Positions 24,846 through 34,756 of a DNA stretch of 64,000 bases are shown in pieces (position 1 is the stretch's first letter; each line of letters opens with the position of its first letter). Where the stretch lies: NCBI RefSeq assembly GCF_030376615.1, contig NZ_JARRAB010000017.1, positions 1-64,000 on the forward strand, read 5' to 3'. The position numbers were made by a program, and so were the translations under genes. The DNA is from Pseudomonas sp. sp1636. GTDB lineage: Bacteria; Pseudomonadota; Gammaproteobacteria; Pseudomonadales; Pseudomonadaceae. Below the pieces are notes generated by a model, which saw nothing but the letters and a program-made list of their open reading frames with translations, was not told the DNA's origin and did no database searches.

Positions 24846-25787
24846 TTAGCGTTGGATTTCGCGGCTGCTGTCCAGGGTGTAGGGCAAATCGAGCAGCCTG
24901 AGCGGCAGGCCTTGCGGGGTGCCGAGGTGAATGCGGCCGTCGCTGACCGCGTCTTCCAGCAATACCGCGAGCAGTTCGAAGCCGCTGTCGCTCTGTGCGG
25001 CCAGTACCACTTCACCGATGCTGCTGTCGCGCTCGGGGGTAAACAGCTCGACTGCCGGGGCGGGCAGTTGCTCGCCGTCCACGGCCAGGCGATACAGACG
25101 GCGCTTGAGCTTGCCGAGGTACTGCATACGCGCGACGATCTCCTGGCCGGTGTAACAACCTTTCTTGAAGCTGACGCCGCCCAATGCTTGCAGGTTGAGC
25201 ATCTGCGGGATAAACAGTTCGCGGGTGGGGCCCAGCACCTGGCCGATGCCGGCGCGCACTTGGGCCAGCAGCCATTGATTCAATGGGGCTTGCGCCAGTT
25301 GGGCGGCGAGCTGAGCGTGCAGGGTTTCGGCCTGGCTGGCCGGCGCCCAGAGTTCGGCGCGGCCGTCGCTCAGGCGCAGCGCCAGCAGGTCGTCGGCCCG
25401 CGCCACGCTATCGGCGTGCGGGGCTAGAGTCAGGCCCAGGTCGGCCAGCGCGGCGTCGCCGTCATGCAGGCCGAAACGTACCCAGGCGGTGCTTTCGTCG
25501 ATCAGCTTGGATTTGCTGAATGCGGCGTATTTCTGCAAGTCGGCTCGTTGCGGTTCGACCAGTTCGCTGGCCATCGCCAGGAGGAAACCGTCGACCACGC
25601 TGACAATCCGAAAGCTCGACAGCATGCGTCCTTTGGGGGTGCAGCGGGCGCCGAGGCTGGAGCTGGCATCGCTCAGGTAATTAAGGTTGCAGGTCAGTTG
25701 GCCCTGGAGAAATTTGCTCGCATCAGAACCGCGAACGGCGAGAACGCCTTCGTGGCTGAGGGTGCAGAAAAACGCGGTATCGGCCAT
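24846..25787 (-). CDS. ygfZ: Folate-binding iron-sulfur cluster repair protein YgfZ
   Basis: 313 residues. The family signature KGCYTGQEIVARMQYLGKLKRRL is present near residue 220, including the conserved Cys used in Fe-S chemistry with tetrahydrofolate. The N-terminus (FFCTLSHEGVLAVRGSDASKFLQGQLTCNL) matches GcvT-like YgfZ. I chose the ATG at 25787 because homologues begin at MADxAFF; an ATG at 25823 is in frame, and neither has a clear Shine-Dalgarno sequence. The gene is divergent from sdhE, which also serves Fe-S/flavin enzymes. Confidence 0.92.
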   Translation of the reverse strand: MADTAFFCTLSHEGVLAVRGSDASKFLQGQLTCNLNYLSDASSSLGARCTPKGRMLSSFRIVSVVDGFLLAMASELVEPQRADLQKYAAFSKSKLIDESTAWVRFGLHDGDAALADLGLTLAPHADSVARADDLLALRLSDGRAELWAPASQAETLHAQLAAQLAQAPLNQWLLAQVRAGIGQVLGPTRELFIPQMLNLQALGGVSFKKGCYTGQEIVARMQYLGKLKRRLYRLAVDGEQLPAPAVELFTPERDSSIGEVVLAAQSDSGFELLAVLLEDAVSDGRIHLGTPQGLPLRLLDLPYTLDSSREIQR

Positions 25788-25987
25788 AGGAATAAACAGT
25801 CGCTGGATGGAAGTGAGGGCCATCATCATAAAAGCAGCCACAAGCCGCAAGCTACAGGCTTTGCGTAAAAGCCGAGAAAAACCCTGGGGAGTGACCGGCT
25901 CGAACCATCCTTGATTGGCTTGCAGCTTGTGGCGGACTGTTATACTGCGTGGCCATATTCCTGCCAGGCTCTATCAAGGAACCGCCC

Positions 25988-26242
25988 ATGGTCGAATCGA
26001 CAGAACTCAATCGCCTTTACTGGCACAGCCGCCGCGGCATGCTGGAACTGGATGTGCTGCTGGTGCCATTCGTCCAGGAGGTTTACCCGAGCCTCGATGC
26101 CGAAGATCGCGCGCGTTACCGCAAGCTGCTCGAGTGCGAGGATCAGGATATGTTCGGCTGGTTCATGCAACGTGCCGAACCCGAAGATGCCGACCTGAAA
26201 CGCATGGTTCGCATGATTCTGGATCGTGTCCAGCCCGAGTGA
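25988..26242 (+). CDS. sdhE: Succinate dehydrogenase flavinylation factor SdhE
   Basis: 84 residues, the normal size of this small helical protein. The RGxxE motif needed for FAD attachment is visible at the N-terminus ([14 protein letters not shown]). It helps insert FAD covalently into SdhA and FrdA. The ATG at 25988 is preceded by AAGGA with 7-nt spacing. The following ygfX gene overlaps its end by 17 bp; the sdhE-ygfX pair is widely conserved. Confidence 0.94.
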   Translation: MVESTELNRLYWHSRRGMLELDVLLVPFVQEVYPSLDAEDRARYRKLLECEDQDMFGWFMQRAEPEDADLKRMVRMILDRVQPE

Positions 26243-26678
26243 CGGCTTCGAGTGCCGCTGGCGGCCTTCGCGGCGCTTGCTGCTGCTCTATGGCAGCGTC
26301 CAGGCGCTAGCGCTGCTCAGTTTGTCGCTGGTGGCGATTCCAGGGTGGGCGCTGGCGCTGGGTGTCGCTTTGGGTCTGGGGCATGCCGCCTGGGTATTGC
26401 CGCGGCATATTCTGCTGAGCTCGCCGCAGGCGTTTAGCGCACTGCGTTGCACGGCCGATGGTTGGCAGCTGTGGAATGCCGCCACTGGCTGGCAGGCCAT
26501 CCAGCTGCGCCGCGACAGCCTGGCGTTGCCGTTGGTCGTGGTGCTGCGCTTTCGCCTGGTCGACGGGCGCTGGGTGCGTGGCCTGTGTATCCCGCGCGAT
26601 GGCATGGCGGCGGACATGCACAGGCGCTTGCGCGTGCGCCTGAAGTTCAGTCGCCGTAGGTGGGTGGCTGCACAATAG
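26226..26678 (+). CDS. ygfX: YgfX/CptA-like small membrane protein
   Basis: 150 residues. An arginine-rich start (RWRPSRRL) is followed by two adjacent membrane helices ([21 protein letters not shown] and [18 protein letters not shown]) and a beta-rich soluble tail, the YgfX plan. In E. coli the protein has been described as a toxin-like inhibitor paired with SdhE; in other species the evidence is weak. The GTG start lies inside sdhE, and the 3' end overlaps the convergent nadB gene by 32 bp. Confidence 0.8.
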   Translation: MSSPSDGFECRWRPSRRLLLLYGSVQALALLSLSLVAIPGWALALGVALGLGHAAWVLPRHILLSSPQAFSALRCTADGWQLWNAATGWQAIQLRRDSLALPLVVVLRFRLVDGRWVRGLCIPRDGMAADMHRRLRVRLKFSRRRWVAAQ

Positions 26679-28263
26679 TGTCTTTGGCCTCGGGCAACTG
26701 CTGCGGGTAGTCCAGGGTGTAGTGCAGGCCCCGAGACTCCTTACGTTGCATCGCTGAGCGGATCATCAGTTCGGCGACCTGGGCCAGGTTGCGCAATTCG
26801 ATCAGATCGCGGCTGACTTTGTAGTTACTGTAGAACTCGTCGATCTCGTCGAGTAGCAGGCGCACCCGGTGTTCGGCGCGTTGCAGGCGCTTGTTGGTGC
26901 GTACGATGCCGACGTAGTCCCACATGAAACGCCGCAGTTCGTCCCAGTTGTGCGCGATGATCACGTCTTCGTCCGAGTCGGTCACCTGGCTGGCATCCCA
27001 GGTCGGCAGGTTGCTCGGCGCGCTCACCTCGTCCAGCTTCTGCAGGATGTCGGCCGCCGCCGCGCGGGCGTAGACGAAGCACTCCAGCAGCGAGTTGCTG
27101 GCCATGCGGTTGGCGCCGTGCAGACCGGTGAAACTGGTTTCACCAATCGCATACAGACCCGGGACATCGGTGTGCCCGCTCTGATCGACGACTACGCCGC
27201 CGCAGGTGTAATGCGCGGCCGGCACTACCGGGATCGGCTCGCGGGTGATGTCGATGCCGAAGTCCAGGCAGCGCTCATAGACGGTGGGGAAGTGCGCCTT
27301 GATGAAGTCGGCCGGCTTGTGGCTGATGTCCAGGTACACGCAATCCACGCCGAGGCGCTTCATCTCGTGGTCGATGGCGCGGGCGACGATGTCGCGTGGC
27401 GCCAGTTCGGCGCGCGCATCGAAGCGTTGCATGAAGCGCTCGCCGCCCGGCAGTTTGAGCAGCGCGCCTTCGCCGCGCAGGGCCTCGGTAACCAGAAAAC
27501 TTTTGGCCTGCGGGTGGTACAGGCAGGTCGGGTGGAACTGGTTGAACTCCAGGTTGCCGACCCGGCAGCCGGCGCGCCAGGCCATGGCGATGCCATCGCC
27601 GCAGGCGCCGTCCGGGTTGCTGGTGTACAGATAAACCTTGGCCGCACCGCCGGTGGCGAGGATGACGAAGCGTGCGCCATAGGTGTCAACCTCGCCGCTG
27701 CTGCGATTGAGCACATAGGCGCCCAGGCAGCGTTGGCCTGCCAGGTCGAGTTTGCGCTCGGTGATCAGGTCGACCGCCACGCGCTGCTCGAGTAATTCGA
27801 TATTGGCCCGTAGCTTGGCTTGTTCGAGCAGGGTCTTGAAGATCGCCGCGCCGGTAGCGTCGGCGGCATGGATGATGCGGCGGTGGCTGTGGCCGCCTTC
27901 GCGGGTCAGGTGGAACTCGAAACCGCCGTCTTCGTGGGCGGTCTGGTCGTCGCGGGTGAAGGGCACGCCCTGATCGATCAGCCATTGAATGGCTTCGCGG
28001 CTATGCTCCACGGTGAAGCGCACCGCCTCTTCGCGGCACAGGCCGGCACCGGCATTGAGGGTGTCTTCGACATGCGATTCGACGGTGTCCATGTCGTCCA
28101 GCACCGCCGCCACGCCACCTTGAGCCCAGTACGTCGAGCCATTGGCCAGGTTGCCCTTGCTCAGCACGGCAATGCGCAGGTGTCCGGGCAGGGTTAGCGC
28201 CAGCGTCAGGCCGGCGGCCCCGCTGCCGATGACCAGAACGTCGTGTTGGTAGTGTTGGCTCAT
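26647..28263 (-). CDS. nadB: L-aspartate oxidase
   Basis: 538 residues. First enzyme of de novo NAD synthesis, oxidising L-aspartate to iminoaspartate with FAD. The dinucleotide-binding motif [15 protein letters not shown] is at the N-terminus. [27 protein letters not shown], the HTCGG-like [11 protein letters not shown] and [16 protein letters not shown] are family signatures. The ATG at 28263 gives the usual [11 protein letters not shown] start. It is divergent from algU, as in P. aeruginosa, and convergent with ygfX. Confidence 0.97.
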   Translation of the reverse strand: MSQHYQHDVLVIGSGAAGLTLALTLPGHLRIAVLSKGNLANGSTYWAQGGVAAVLDDMDTVESHVEDTLNAGAGLCREEAVRFTVEHSREAIQWLIDQGVPFTRDDQTAHEDGGFEFHLTREGGHSHRRIIHAADATGAAIFKTLLEQAKLRANIELLEQRVAVDLITERKLDLAGQRCLGAYVLNRSSGEVDTYGARFVILATGGAAKVYLYTSNPDGACGDGIAMAWRAGCRVGNLEFNQFHPTCLYHPQAKSFLVTEALRGEGALLKLPGGERFMQRFDARAELAPRDIVARAIDHEMKRLGVDCVYLDISHKPADFIKAHFPTVYERCLDFGIDITREPIPVVPAAHYTCGGVVVDQSGHTDVPGLYAIGETSFTGLHGANRMASNSLLECFVYARAAAADILQKLDEVSAPSNLPTWDASQVTDSDEDVIIAHNWDELRRFMWDYVGIVRTNKRLQRAEHRVRLLLDEIDEFYSNYKVSRDLIELRNLAQVAELMIRSAMQRKESRGLHYTLDYPQQLPEAKDTIVQPPTYGD

Positions 28264-28349
28264 GTCGTGATCCCGCAAGTAAGCGGCCCCTAGTATATAG
28301 GGGGGGCGGGCGGCACAATAGCCGGCTTATGACCGACTGTGGCGCTGGG

Positions 28350-28377
28350 GAACTTCCTTAGTCTCCCAGGTTCCATA
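28350..28377 (+). promoter_or_regulatory. Candidate AlgU-dependent promoter, distal
   Basis: GAACTT (28350-28355), 16 bp, then TCCATA (28372-28377). This fits the AlgU/sigma-E consensus GAACTT-N16-TCnnA and points towards algU, about 270 bp upstream of its start codon. Confidence 0.6.
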
Positions 28378-28553
28378 GAGGGTCGCCCGCAGAGGGACAT
28401 GCCCGTTTGTCGGAGTATCTTGATGGCGTTTCAGCGCCTTCCTGTTTGGCCGATGGGCGATCTAAGATTATTTGCGCTAGCAGGCCTGTAGGCTCTGCTG
28501 CGCCACTCCGTGTGGGACAGAATGCGTTCTGCAGGAAGCTTGTTTGGAGGGGA

Positions 28554-28581
28554 GAACTTTTGCGCAACGCCCGAGTCTATC
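28554..28581 (+). promoter_or_regulatory. Candidate AlgU-dependent promoter, proximal
   Basis: GAACTT (28554-28559), 16 bp, then TCTATC (28576-28581). It fits the AlgU consensus and stands about 70 bp before the algU start, the position expected for the autoregulated promoter known in P. aeruginosa. Confidence 0.7.
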
Positions 28582-28648
28582 TTGGCAAGCCGATTAATTG
28601 GCTGGCTCCGCACTCTTTCGAGCTCTTCGGGCTCAATGAGGAGTGTTC

Positions 28649-29230
28649 ATGCTAGCTCAGGAAGAAGATCAGCAACTGGTCGAGCGCGTCCAGCGCGGCG
28701 ATAAGCGCGCGTTCGATCTGCTGGTATTGAAGTACCAGCACAAGATTCTCGGGTTGATCGTGCGCTTCGTGCACGACAGCCATGAAGCGCAGGATGTGGC
28801 GCAGGAAGCCTTCATCAAGGCCTATCGGGCGCTGGGGAATTTTCGTGGTGACAGTGCGTTCTACACCTGGCTGTACCGCATTGCCATCAACACGGCGAAG
28901 AACCATCTGGTGTCGCGTGGTCGGCGGCCGCCAGAGAGCGATGTCAGTGCCGAGGATGCGGAATTCTACGATGGCGATCACGCCCTCAAGGATATCGAGT
29001 CGCCAGAGCGAGTGTTGCTGCGGGATGAAATCGAAGCCACCGTGCATCGAGCCATTCAGCAATTGCCAGAAGATTTGCGCACTGCACTAACCTTGCGTGA
29101 ATTTGATGGTCTGAGTTATGAGGACATTGCCAGTGTCATGCAGTGTCCGGTCGGTACCGTGCGATCGCGAATTTTTCGAGCTCGTGAGGCCGTAGACAAA
29201 TCCTTGCAACCCTTGTTGCAGGAAAGTTAA
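28649..29230 (+). CDS. algU: ECF sigma factor AlgU (RpoE-type)
   Basis: 193 residues, the exact size class of AlgU/SigE. Region 2 (AFDLLVLKYQHKILGLIVRFVHDSHEAQDVAQEAFIKAYRALGNFRGDSAFYTWLYRIAIN, given here as positions ~24-83) and region 4 (LTLREFDGLSYEDIASVMQCPVGTVRSRIFRAREAV, ~145-180) are complete. It directs RNA polymerase to envelope-stress and alginate genes. The ATG at 28649 has GAGGAG with 5-nt spacing. It heads the algU-mucABCD operon, and two upstream AlgU-type promoters suggest autoregulation. Confidence 0.97.
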   Translation: MLAQEEDQQLVERVQRGDKRAFDLLVLKYQHKILGLIVRFVHDSHEAQDVAQEAFIKAYRALGNFRGDSAFYTWLYRIAINTAKNHLVSRGRRPPESDVSAEDAEFYDGDHALKDIESPERVLLRDEIEATVHRAIQQLPEDLRTALTLREFDGLSYEDIASVMQCPVGTVRSRIFRAREAVDKSLQPLLQES

Positions 29231-29260
29231 GACAGCGGCGACAGCCAAAGAGGAACCGCC

Positions 29261-29851
29261 ATGAGTCGTGAAGCCCTACAGGAATCGCTGTCCGCGGTTA
29301 TGGATAATGAAGCGGATGAAATGGAACTGCGGCGTGTGCTCAGTGCGAGCGACGACGCCGAACTGCGTGCTACCTGGTCGCGCTATCAGATCGCTCGTGC
29401 GGTGATGCACAAGGAATTGCTGGAACCGCGTCTGGATATTGCCGCAGCAGTATCCGCGGCACTGGCCAATGAAGCCTTGCCGGTGCAGCGCGAGACCGTT
29501 CGCGGCCCATGGCGTGCGGTCGGTCGTTTGGCCGTGGCGGCTTCTGTAACAGTTGCTGTACTGGCAGGTGTGCGTTTATACAATCAGGACGAAGTTGCAG
29601 GTGCGCAATTGGCCCAGCAAGCCGCTCAGCCGGCATTGAACACTCCGCAAGTGCAAGGCCCGGCGATGCTGGCGGGCTTCAATGCTGCAGGCGAGCAGCA
29701 GGCTGCGGCTGAAGCGGCCAGTGAGGATGCGCCAGGCTGGCATGAGCGGCGTCTGCCAGATTATCTGCGCCAGCATGCTCAGCAAGCGGTCATGAATGCC
29801 AATGAAAGCGCGCTGCCTTACGCGCGCGCTGCAAGTCTGGAAAGCCGCTAG
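29261..29851 (+). CDS. mucA: Anti-sigma factor MucA
   Basis: 196 residues, full length and in frame, so no mucoidy-type truncation. The N-terminal RseA-like domain (LQESLSAVMDNEADEMELRRVL) binds AlgU in the cytoplasm. One membrane helix lies at ~87-106 (VGRLAVAASVTVAVLAGVRL). The periplasmic tail ends WHERRLPDYLRQHAQQAVMNANESALPYARAASL, the part bound by MucB. Stress-induced proteolysis releases AlgU. It lies 30 bp after algU with AGAGGAA before the ATG. Confidence 0.96.
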   Translation: MSREALQESLSAVMDNEADEMELRRVLSASDDAELRATWSRYQIARAVMHKELLEPRLDIAAAVSAALANEALPVQRETVRGPWRAVGRLAVAASVTVAVLAGVRLYNQDEVAGAQLAQQAAQPALNTPQVQGPAMLAGFNAAGEQQAAAEAASEDAPGWHERRLPDYLRQHAQQAVMNANESALPYARAASLESR

Positions 29852-29859
29852 GGAGGCGC

Positions 29860-30816
29860 ATGCGCTTTATTCCTGTCATTGCTCTGCTGTTCGGCAGTTG
29901 GCTGCTGGCATTGCCCGCTGTCGCTACCGAGGCGCAAGATTGGCTGCGGCGCTTGGCTGAGGCTGAGCGTAGCCAAGGCTTTCAAGGTACTTTTGTCTAT
30001 GAACGTAACGGCAGCTTCTCTACCCACAGCGTTTGGCGGCGGGTGGAGGGGGCGGGTGTCGTGCGTGAACGTCTTCTGCAGTTGGACGGCCCGGCGCAGG
30101 AAGTGCTGCGTGTCGACGGGCGCGCCCAATGCGTCAGTGGCAGTCTGGTCGATCAGGCCGCGGATCACCAGGAGTGGCCGGCGCGCGAGCTGAATACCCT
30201 GCGCTTGCTCGATTCGTATGACCCGCGTGTCATCGGCAAGTCCCGTGTGGCGGGGCGTGCGGCTGTGGTGCTGGCGCTGTCGCCGCGTGATCAGCATCGC
30301 TACAGCGTTGAGCTGCACCTGGATCAGGAAAGCGCTCTGCCGTTGAAGTCCCTGTTGCTGAATGACAAGGGGCAGTTGCTCGAGCGTTTTCAATTCACTC
30401 GCCTGGAGGTCGGTGCGGTTCCTTCCGAGGAAGCTCTGCAGCCCAGCGCAAGTTGCCGCCCGGTACGTGTCGCCAAAGCGACCGCCGAGGTTGTCGAGGC
30501 CTGGCGCTCCGATTGGCTGCCGCCGGGTTTCACCTTGAGTTCGGTGACTGAACGGCGCAGTCCCGCCTCCAGCGAGCAAGTCGCCTGCCTGGTTTATGAC
30601 GATGGTTTGGCCCGCTTTTCGGTCTTCATTGAGCCCTTGCGAGGGGTCATGGTCGAGGATGCGCGTAGCCAGCTGGGGCCGACTGCAGTGGTTTCGCGGC
30701 GCCTGGCAACCGCTGATGGCGATGTGATGGTGACGGTTGTCGGTGAGGTTCCTCTGGGCACGGCGGAGCGTGTCGCCTTGTCGATGCGTGCCATAGCCGT
30801 GCAGGCTAAACAATGA
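29860..30816 (+). CDS. mucB: Periplasmic sigma-factor regulator MucB (RseB-like)
   Basis: 318 residues. A signal peptide (MRFIPVIALLFGSWLLALPAVA) precedes a MucB/RseB domain (ERSQGFQGTFVYERNGSFSTHSVWR; DSYDPRVIGKSRVAGRAAVVL). It binds the periplasmic part of MucA and shields it from the first protease, acting as a negative regulator of AlgU that senses envelope lipids. GGGAGG stands just before the ATG. The end overlaps mucC in an ATGA arrangement. Confidence 0.95.
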   Translation: MRFIPVIALLFGSWLLALPAVATEAQDWLRRLAEAERSQGFQGTFVYERNGSFSTHSVWRRVEGAGVVRERLLQLDGPAQEVLRVDGRAQCVSGSLVDQAADHQEWPARELNTLRLLDSYDPRVIGKSRVAGRAAVVLALSPRDQHRYSVELHLDQESALPLKSLLLNDKGQLLERFQFTRLEVGAVPSEEALQPSASCRPVRVAKATAEVVEAWRSDWLPPGFTLSSVTERRSPASSEQVACLVYDDGLARFSVFIEPLRGVMVEDARSQLGPTAVVSRRLATADGDVMVTVVGEVPLGTAERVALSMRAIAVQAKQ

Positions 30817-31268
30817 TCGAAGAGCAGGGGCGGGTCGTGGCTGTCGAGTCGGGCGCCGTTTGGGTTGAAACCATGCGTAAGAGCACCTGCTCCAGTTGCT
30901 CGGTGAGTGCGGGCTGTGGTCATGGTGTGCTCGACAAGTTGGGGGTCAGTGGCCGTCCGGGCTATGTCCGGGCGCTCTGTGATTTGCAGTTGAGCGTGGG
31001 CGATGCAGTGGTGATTGGCGTGCGCGAAGAGTTGCTGGTGCGTGGGTCGCTGCTGGTTTATCTGCTGCCTTTGATCGGTTTGTTCGGCGCGGCATTGCTG
31101 GCCGAGCAGCTAGCCTTGAGTGAGCCGTTGGTGATCCTGTCGGCCTTTGCCGGCTTGCTTGCGGCCTGGTTGGCGGTGCGCTGGCAGAGTGCCCGCACGG
31201 CCGATGACCCGGCCTTGCAGCCGGTTGTCGTGCGCGCCTTGCTCGCAGGTTCTGCTGTGGGATTTTGA
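30813..31268 (+). CDS. mucC: RseC-like membrane protein MucC
   Basis: 151 residues. The N-terminal cysteine cluster STCSSCSVSAGCG matches the RseC/MucC family. Two membrane helices follow (~74-92 LLVYLLPLIGLFGAALLAEQ and ~100-116 VILSAFAGLLAAWLAV). It modulates AlgU activity in the operon and is linked to redox or Fe-S functions in other species. The ATG overlaps the mucB stop, so translation is coupled. Confidence 0.92.
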   Translation: MIEEQGRVVAVESGAVWVETMRKSTCSSCSVSAGCGHGVLDKLGVSGRPGYVRALCDLQLSVGDAVVIGVREELLVRGSLLVYLLPLIGLFGAALLAEQLALSEPLVILSAFAGLLAAWLAVRWQSARTADDPALQPVVVRALLAGSAVGF

Positions 31269-31304
31269 GCCTTTTGCTCGTTTTCGATGGGGAGTTCTAT
31301 ACCG

Positions 31305-32732
31305 ATGCCTAGCCTGAAGTCGTCTTTCTATTCCTTGATCGCTTTGCTGCTCTTGGGGCAGGCGGTGGTTGCTCAAGCAGAGCTGCCGGACTTTACCGAG
31401 TTGGTCGAAGAGGCCGCGCCGGCGGTGGTCAATATCAGCACCCGACAGAAAATACCGGAGCGTGTGGCAGGTGCTGGCGAATTGAGCATCCCCGATCTGG
31501 AAGGCCTGCCGCCGATCTTTCGCGAGTTTTTCGAGCGCAATATTCCGCAAATTCCGCGTGCTCCGGGCGGTGGCCGGCAACGTGAGGCGCAGTCGCTGGG
31601 CTCGGGCTTCATCATCTCTGCTGACGGTTATGTGCTGACCAATAACCACGTAGTCGCCGGTGCCGATGAAATCATTGTGCGCCTGCCTGATCGCAGCGAA
31701 CTGGAGGCCAAGCTGGTTGGTGCCGATCCGCGCAGCGATGTGGCCTTGCTCAAGGTCGAAGGCAAGAACTTGCCGACGGTCAAGTTGGGCAAATCCGAAG
31801 ATCTGAAAGTAGGTGAGTGGGTGTTGGCCATCGGCTCGCCCTTCGGCTTCGACCATTCGGTGACGGCCGGTATCGTCAGCGCCAAGGGCCGTAGTCTGCC
31901 GAATGAAAGCTATGTGCCGTTTATCCAGACCGATGTGGCGATCAATCCGGGTAACTCCGGTGGTCCGCTGTTCAACCTGGCGGGTGAGGTGGTGGGCATC
32001 AACTCGCAGATATTCACCCGTTCCGGTGGCTTCATGGGCTTGTCTTTCGCGATTCCAATGAGCGTTGCCATGGAGGTGGCCGATCAGTTGAAGACCGACG
32101 GCAAGGTTAGTCGCGGTTGGTTGGGGGTGGTGATTCAGGAGGTGAACAAGGATCTGGCCGAGTCATTCGGGCTGGATAAGCCTGCAGGCGCACTGGTTGC
32201 CCAGGTGCTGGAAGGCGGTCCGGCGGCCAAGGGTGGCTTGTTGGTTGGCGATGTGATTCTCAGCATCGATGGTGCCACGATTGTCATGTCGGGGGATCTG
32301 CCGCATCTGGTGGGGCGCCTCAAGCCGGGTAGCCAGGCTGAACTGGATGTGGTGCGTGACGGCTCGCGCAAGAAACTCAAGTTGACTATTGGCGCCTTGC
32401 CGGAAGACGGTGAAACCTTGGCCGGCGCGACTGGGCCGGGTGTGGAGCGGAGCAGCAATCGGCTCGGGGTCAAGGTGGTCGAATTGACGCCCGAGCAGAA
32501 AAAAAGCCTCGATCTGAAGGGCGGCGTGGTGATCACCGAAGTGCTCGACGGTCCCGCTGCACTGATCGGCTTGCGTCCGGGCGATGTGATCACCCACTTG
32601 AATAATCAAGCCATCGACTCGGCGAAAACCTTCACCCAAGTGGCTCAGGAGCTGCCAAAGAACCGCTCTGTTTCAATGCGCGTGCTGCGCCAGGGACGTG
32701 CCAGTTTCATCACCTTCAAGCTGGCGGAGTGA
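31305..32732 (+). CDS. mucD: Periplasmic serine protease MucD (DegP/HtrA-like)
   Basis: 475 residues, the family length. Signal peptide to about residue 25 (LIALLLLGQAVVAQA). The catalytic triad is His115 (LTNNHVVAG), Asp145 (RSDVALLKV) and Ser218 (NPGNSGGPLF). Two PDZ domains cover ~260-355 and ~375-470. It degrades misfolded periplasmic proteins and damps AlgU activation. I chose the ATG at 31305, which gives a proper signal peptide and has GGGGAG upstream; an in-frame ATG at 31287 adds six residues and sits on top of that site. Confidence 0.95.
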   Translation: MPSLKSSFYSLIALLLLGQAVVAQAELPDFTELVEEAAPAVVNISTRQKIPERVAGAGELSIPDLEGLPPIFREFFERNIPQIPRAPGGGRQREAQSLGSGFIISADGYVLTNNHVVAGADEIIVRLPDRSELEAKLVGADPRSDVALLKVEGKNLPTVKLGKSEDLKVGEWVLAIGSPFGFDHSVTAGIVSAKGRSLPNESYVPFIQTDVAINPGNSGGPLFNLAGEVVGINSQIFTRSGGFMGLSFAIPMSVAMEVADQLKTDGKVSRGWLGVVIQEVNKDLAESFGLDKPAGALVAQVLEGGPAAKGGLLVGDVILSIDGATIVMSGDLPHLVGRLKPGSQAELDVVRDGSRKKLKLTIGALPEDGETLAGATGPGVERSSNRLGVKVVELTPEQKKSLDLKGGVVITEVLDGPAALIGLRPGDVITHLNNQAIDSAKTFTQVAQELPKNRSVSMRVLRQGRASFITFKLAE

Positions 32733-32815
32733 TGGCGGCACGGGTTGCCGCCTGGCTGTCCGTCGCAGATACGGCGCCGCCGACCTGTTAGAGCTGGAGT
32801 GCGGCCCGCAAGGAT

Positions 32816-32845
32816 GAAGAAGGGCGATTTCGATCGCCCTTCTTC
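32816..32845. terminator. Hairpin after mucD
   Basis: A 13-bp perfect stem (GAAGAAGGGCGAT / ATCGCCCTTCTTC) is closed by the stable tetraloop TTCG, ~85 bp after the mucD stop and ~105 bp before lepA. The following sequence is ATATCC rather than a T run, so it is either a terminator helped by its TTC-rich 3' arm or an mRNA 3'-end stabiliser. Confidence 0.65.
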
Positions 32846-32951
32846 ATATCCGCCGATTGGCGCCTGGGCGTGACGGCTGCAGCCTCAATCGGGTACACTT
32901 CACGGCTATTTTCGGCGGGCTGTTGCCTGCGACCTTTTCGAGTGTTGTCCT

Positions 32952-34751
32952 GTGAGTGACCTGAGTCATATCCGCAATTTCTCCATCATCGCCCATATCG
33001 ATCATGGCAAGTCCACTTTGGCCGATCGCTTCATTCAGATGTGTGGCGGCCTGGCCGATCGTGAAATGGAAGCCCAGGTACTGGATTCCATGGACCTCGA
33101 GCGTGAGCGCGGGATTACCATCAAGGCGCATAGCGTGACCCTGTATTACAAGGCGCGCGACGGCAAGACCTACCAGTTGAACTTCATCGACACCCCCGGC
33201 CACGTCGACTTCACCTATGAAGTCAGCCGTTCCCTGGCCGCCTGCGAAGGCGCGCTGTTGGTGGTCGATGCCGGCCAGGGTGTCGAGGCGCAATCGGTCG
33301 CCAACTGCTACACCGCCATCGAGCAAGGCCTCGAGGTCATGCCGGTGCTGAACAAGATCGACCTGCCGCAGGCCGACCCAGACCGGGTCAAGGAAGAAAT
33401 CGAGAAAATCATCGGCATCGACGCCACCGATGCCGTGACCTGCAGTGCCAAGACCGGCCTGGGTGTCGACGAAGTGCTCGAGCGTCTGGTGCATACCATT
33501 CCCGCGCCGACCGGGAATATCGAAGACCCGTTGCAGGCGCTGATCATCGACTCCTGGTTCGACAACTACCTGGGGGTGGTCTCCCTGGTGCGTGTGCGTC
33601 ATGGGCGGATCAAGAAGGGCGACAAGGTGCTGGTGAAATCCACCGGCAAGGTTCACCTGGTCGACAGCGTTGGCGTATTCAACCCCAAGCACAGCGCCAC
33701 CGCTGACCTCAAAGCCGGTGAAGTCGGCTTCATCATTGCCGGCATCAAGGACATTCATGGGGCGCCAGTGGGCGATACCCTGACCCTGAGCTCGACCCCT
33801 GACGTCGACATGCTGCCAGGCTTCAAGCGCATCCAGCCGCAGGTCTATGCCGGCCTGTTCCCGGTTAGCTCCGATGACTTCGAGGATTTTCGCGAGGCCC
33901 TGCAAAAGCTCACGCTGAACGATTCATCCTTGCAGTACACCCCGGAAAGCTCCGATGCCCTGGGCTTCGGTTTTCGCTGCGGCTTCCTCGGCATGCTGCA
34001 CATGGAAATCATCCAGGAGCGCCTGGAGCGCGAGTACGACCTGGATCTGATCACCACCGCGCCGACGGTTATCTTCGAGTTGCTGCTCAAGACCGGGGAA
34101 ACGGTTTACGTCGACAACCCGTCCAAGCTGCCCGACCTGTCGAGCATCGAAGACATGCGCGAGCCAATCGTGCGGGCCAATATCCTGGTGCCGCAGGAGC
34201 ACCTGGGTAACGTCATCACCCTGTGCATCGAGAAGCGTGGCGTACAGCACGACATGCTGTTTCTCGGCTCCCAGGTGCAGGTGACCTACGACCTGCCGAT
34301 GAACGAAGTGGTGCTGGACTTCTTCGACCGTTTGAAGTCGACCAGCCGTGGCTATGCCTCGCTGGACTATCACTTCGATCGTTATCAGTCGGCCAATCTG
34401 GTCAAGCTGGACGTATTGATCAATGGTGAGAAAGTCGACGCCTTGGCGTTGATCGTGCACCGTGACAACGCCCACTACAAAGGGCGTGCGTTGACCGAGA
34501 AGATGAAAGAGCTGATCCCTCGGCAGATGTTCGATGTGGCAATCCAGGCTGCCATTGGCGGGCAGATTGTCGCGCGAACCACGGTCAAGGCGCTCAGAAA
34601 GAACGTGCTGGCCAAGTGTTACGGTGGTGACGTGAGCCGTAAACGCAAACTGTTGGAAAAGCAGAAGGCCGGTAAGAAAAGGATGAAGCAGGTCGGCAAC
34701 GTGGAAATCCCACAAGAAGCCTTCCTTGCTGTGCTCAGGTTGGATAGTTAG
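32952..34751 (+). CDS. lepA: Elongation factor 4 (LepA), back-translocating GTPase
   Basis: 599 residues, typical. G motifs AHIDHGKST (G1), RERGITI (G2), DTPGHVDF (G3) and NKIDLP (G4) are intact. The LepA-specific C-terminal domain ends with Lys-rich [19 protein letters not shown]. It acts on the ribosome in translation initiation/elongation quality. The start is GTG at 32952. It is followed 5 bp later by lepB, as in most gammaproteobacteria. Confidence 0.97.
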   Translation: MSDLSHIRNFSIIAHIDHGKSTLADRFIQMCGGLADREMEAQVLDSMDLERERGITIKAHSVTLYYKARDGKTYQLNFIDTPGHVDFTYEVSRSLAACEGALLVVDAGQGVEAQSVANCYTAIEQGLEVMPVLNKIDLPQADPDRVKEEIEKIIGIDATDAVTCSAKTGLGVDEVLERLVHTIPAPTGNIEDPLQALIIDSWFDNYLGVVSLVRVRHGRIKKGDKVLVKSTGKVHLVDSVGVFNPKHSATADLKAGEVGFIIAGIKDIHGAPVGDTLTLSSTPDVDMLPGFKRIQPQVYAGLFPVSSDDFEDFREALQKLTLNDSSLQYTPESSDALGFGFRCGFLGMLHMEIIQERLEREYDLDLITTAPTVIFELLLKTGETVYVDNPSKLPDLSSIEDMREPIVRANILVPQEHLGNVITLCIEKRGVQHDMLFLGSQVQVTYDLPMNEVVLDFFDRLKSTSRGYASLDYHFDRYQSANLVKLDVLINGEKVDALALIVHRDNAHYKGRALTEKMKELIPRQMFDVAIQAAIGGQIVARTTVKALRKNVLAKCYGGDVSRKRKLLEKQKAGKKRMKQVGNVEIPQEAFLAVLRLDS

Positions 34752-34756
34752 ATCCT

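Larger units (their letters stand above)
28264..28648. promoter_or_regulatory. nadB-algU divergent region
   Basis: This 385-bp gap contains the promoters of nadB (minus) and of algU (plus). Two AlgU-type promoter matches are listed separately. A long G run (near 28299-28306) lies close to nadB. No small gene with coding character was found. Confidence 0.6.

Noticed and set aside
29261..29851. Mucoidy-type mutation in mucA
   Set aside because: The gene is open from start to the usual C-terminus with no frameshift or early stop.
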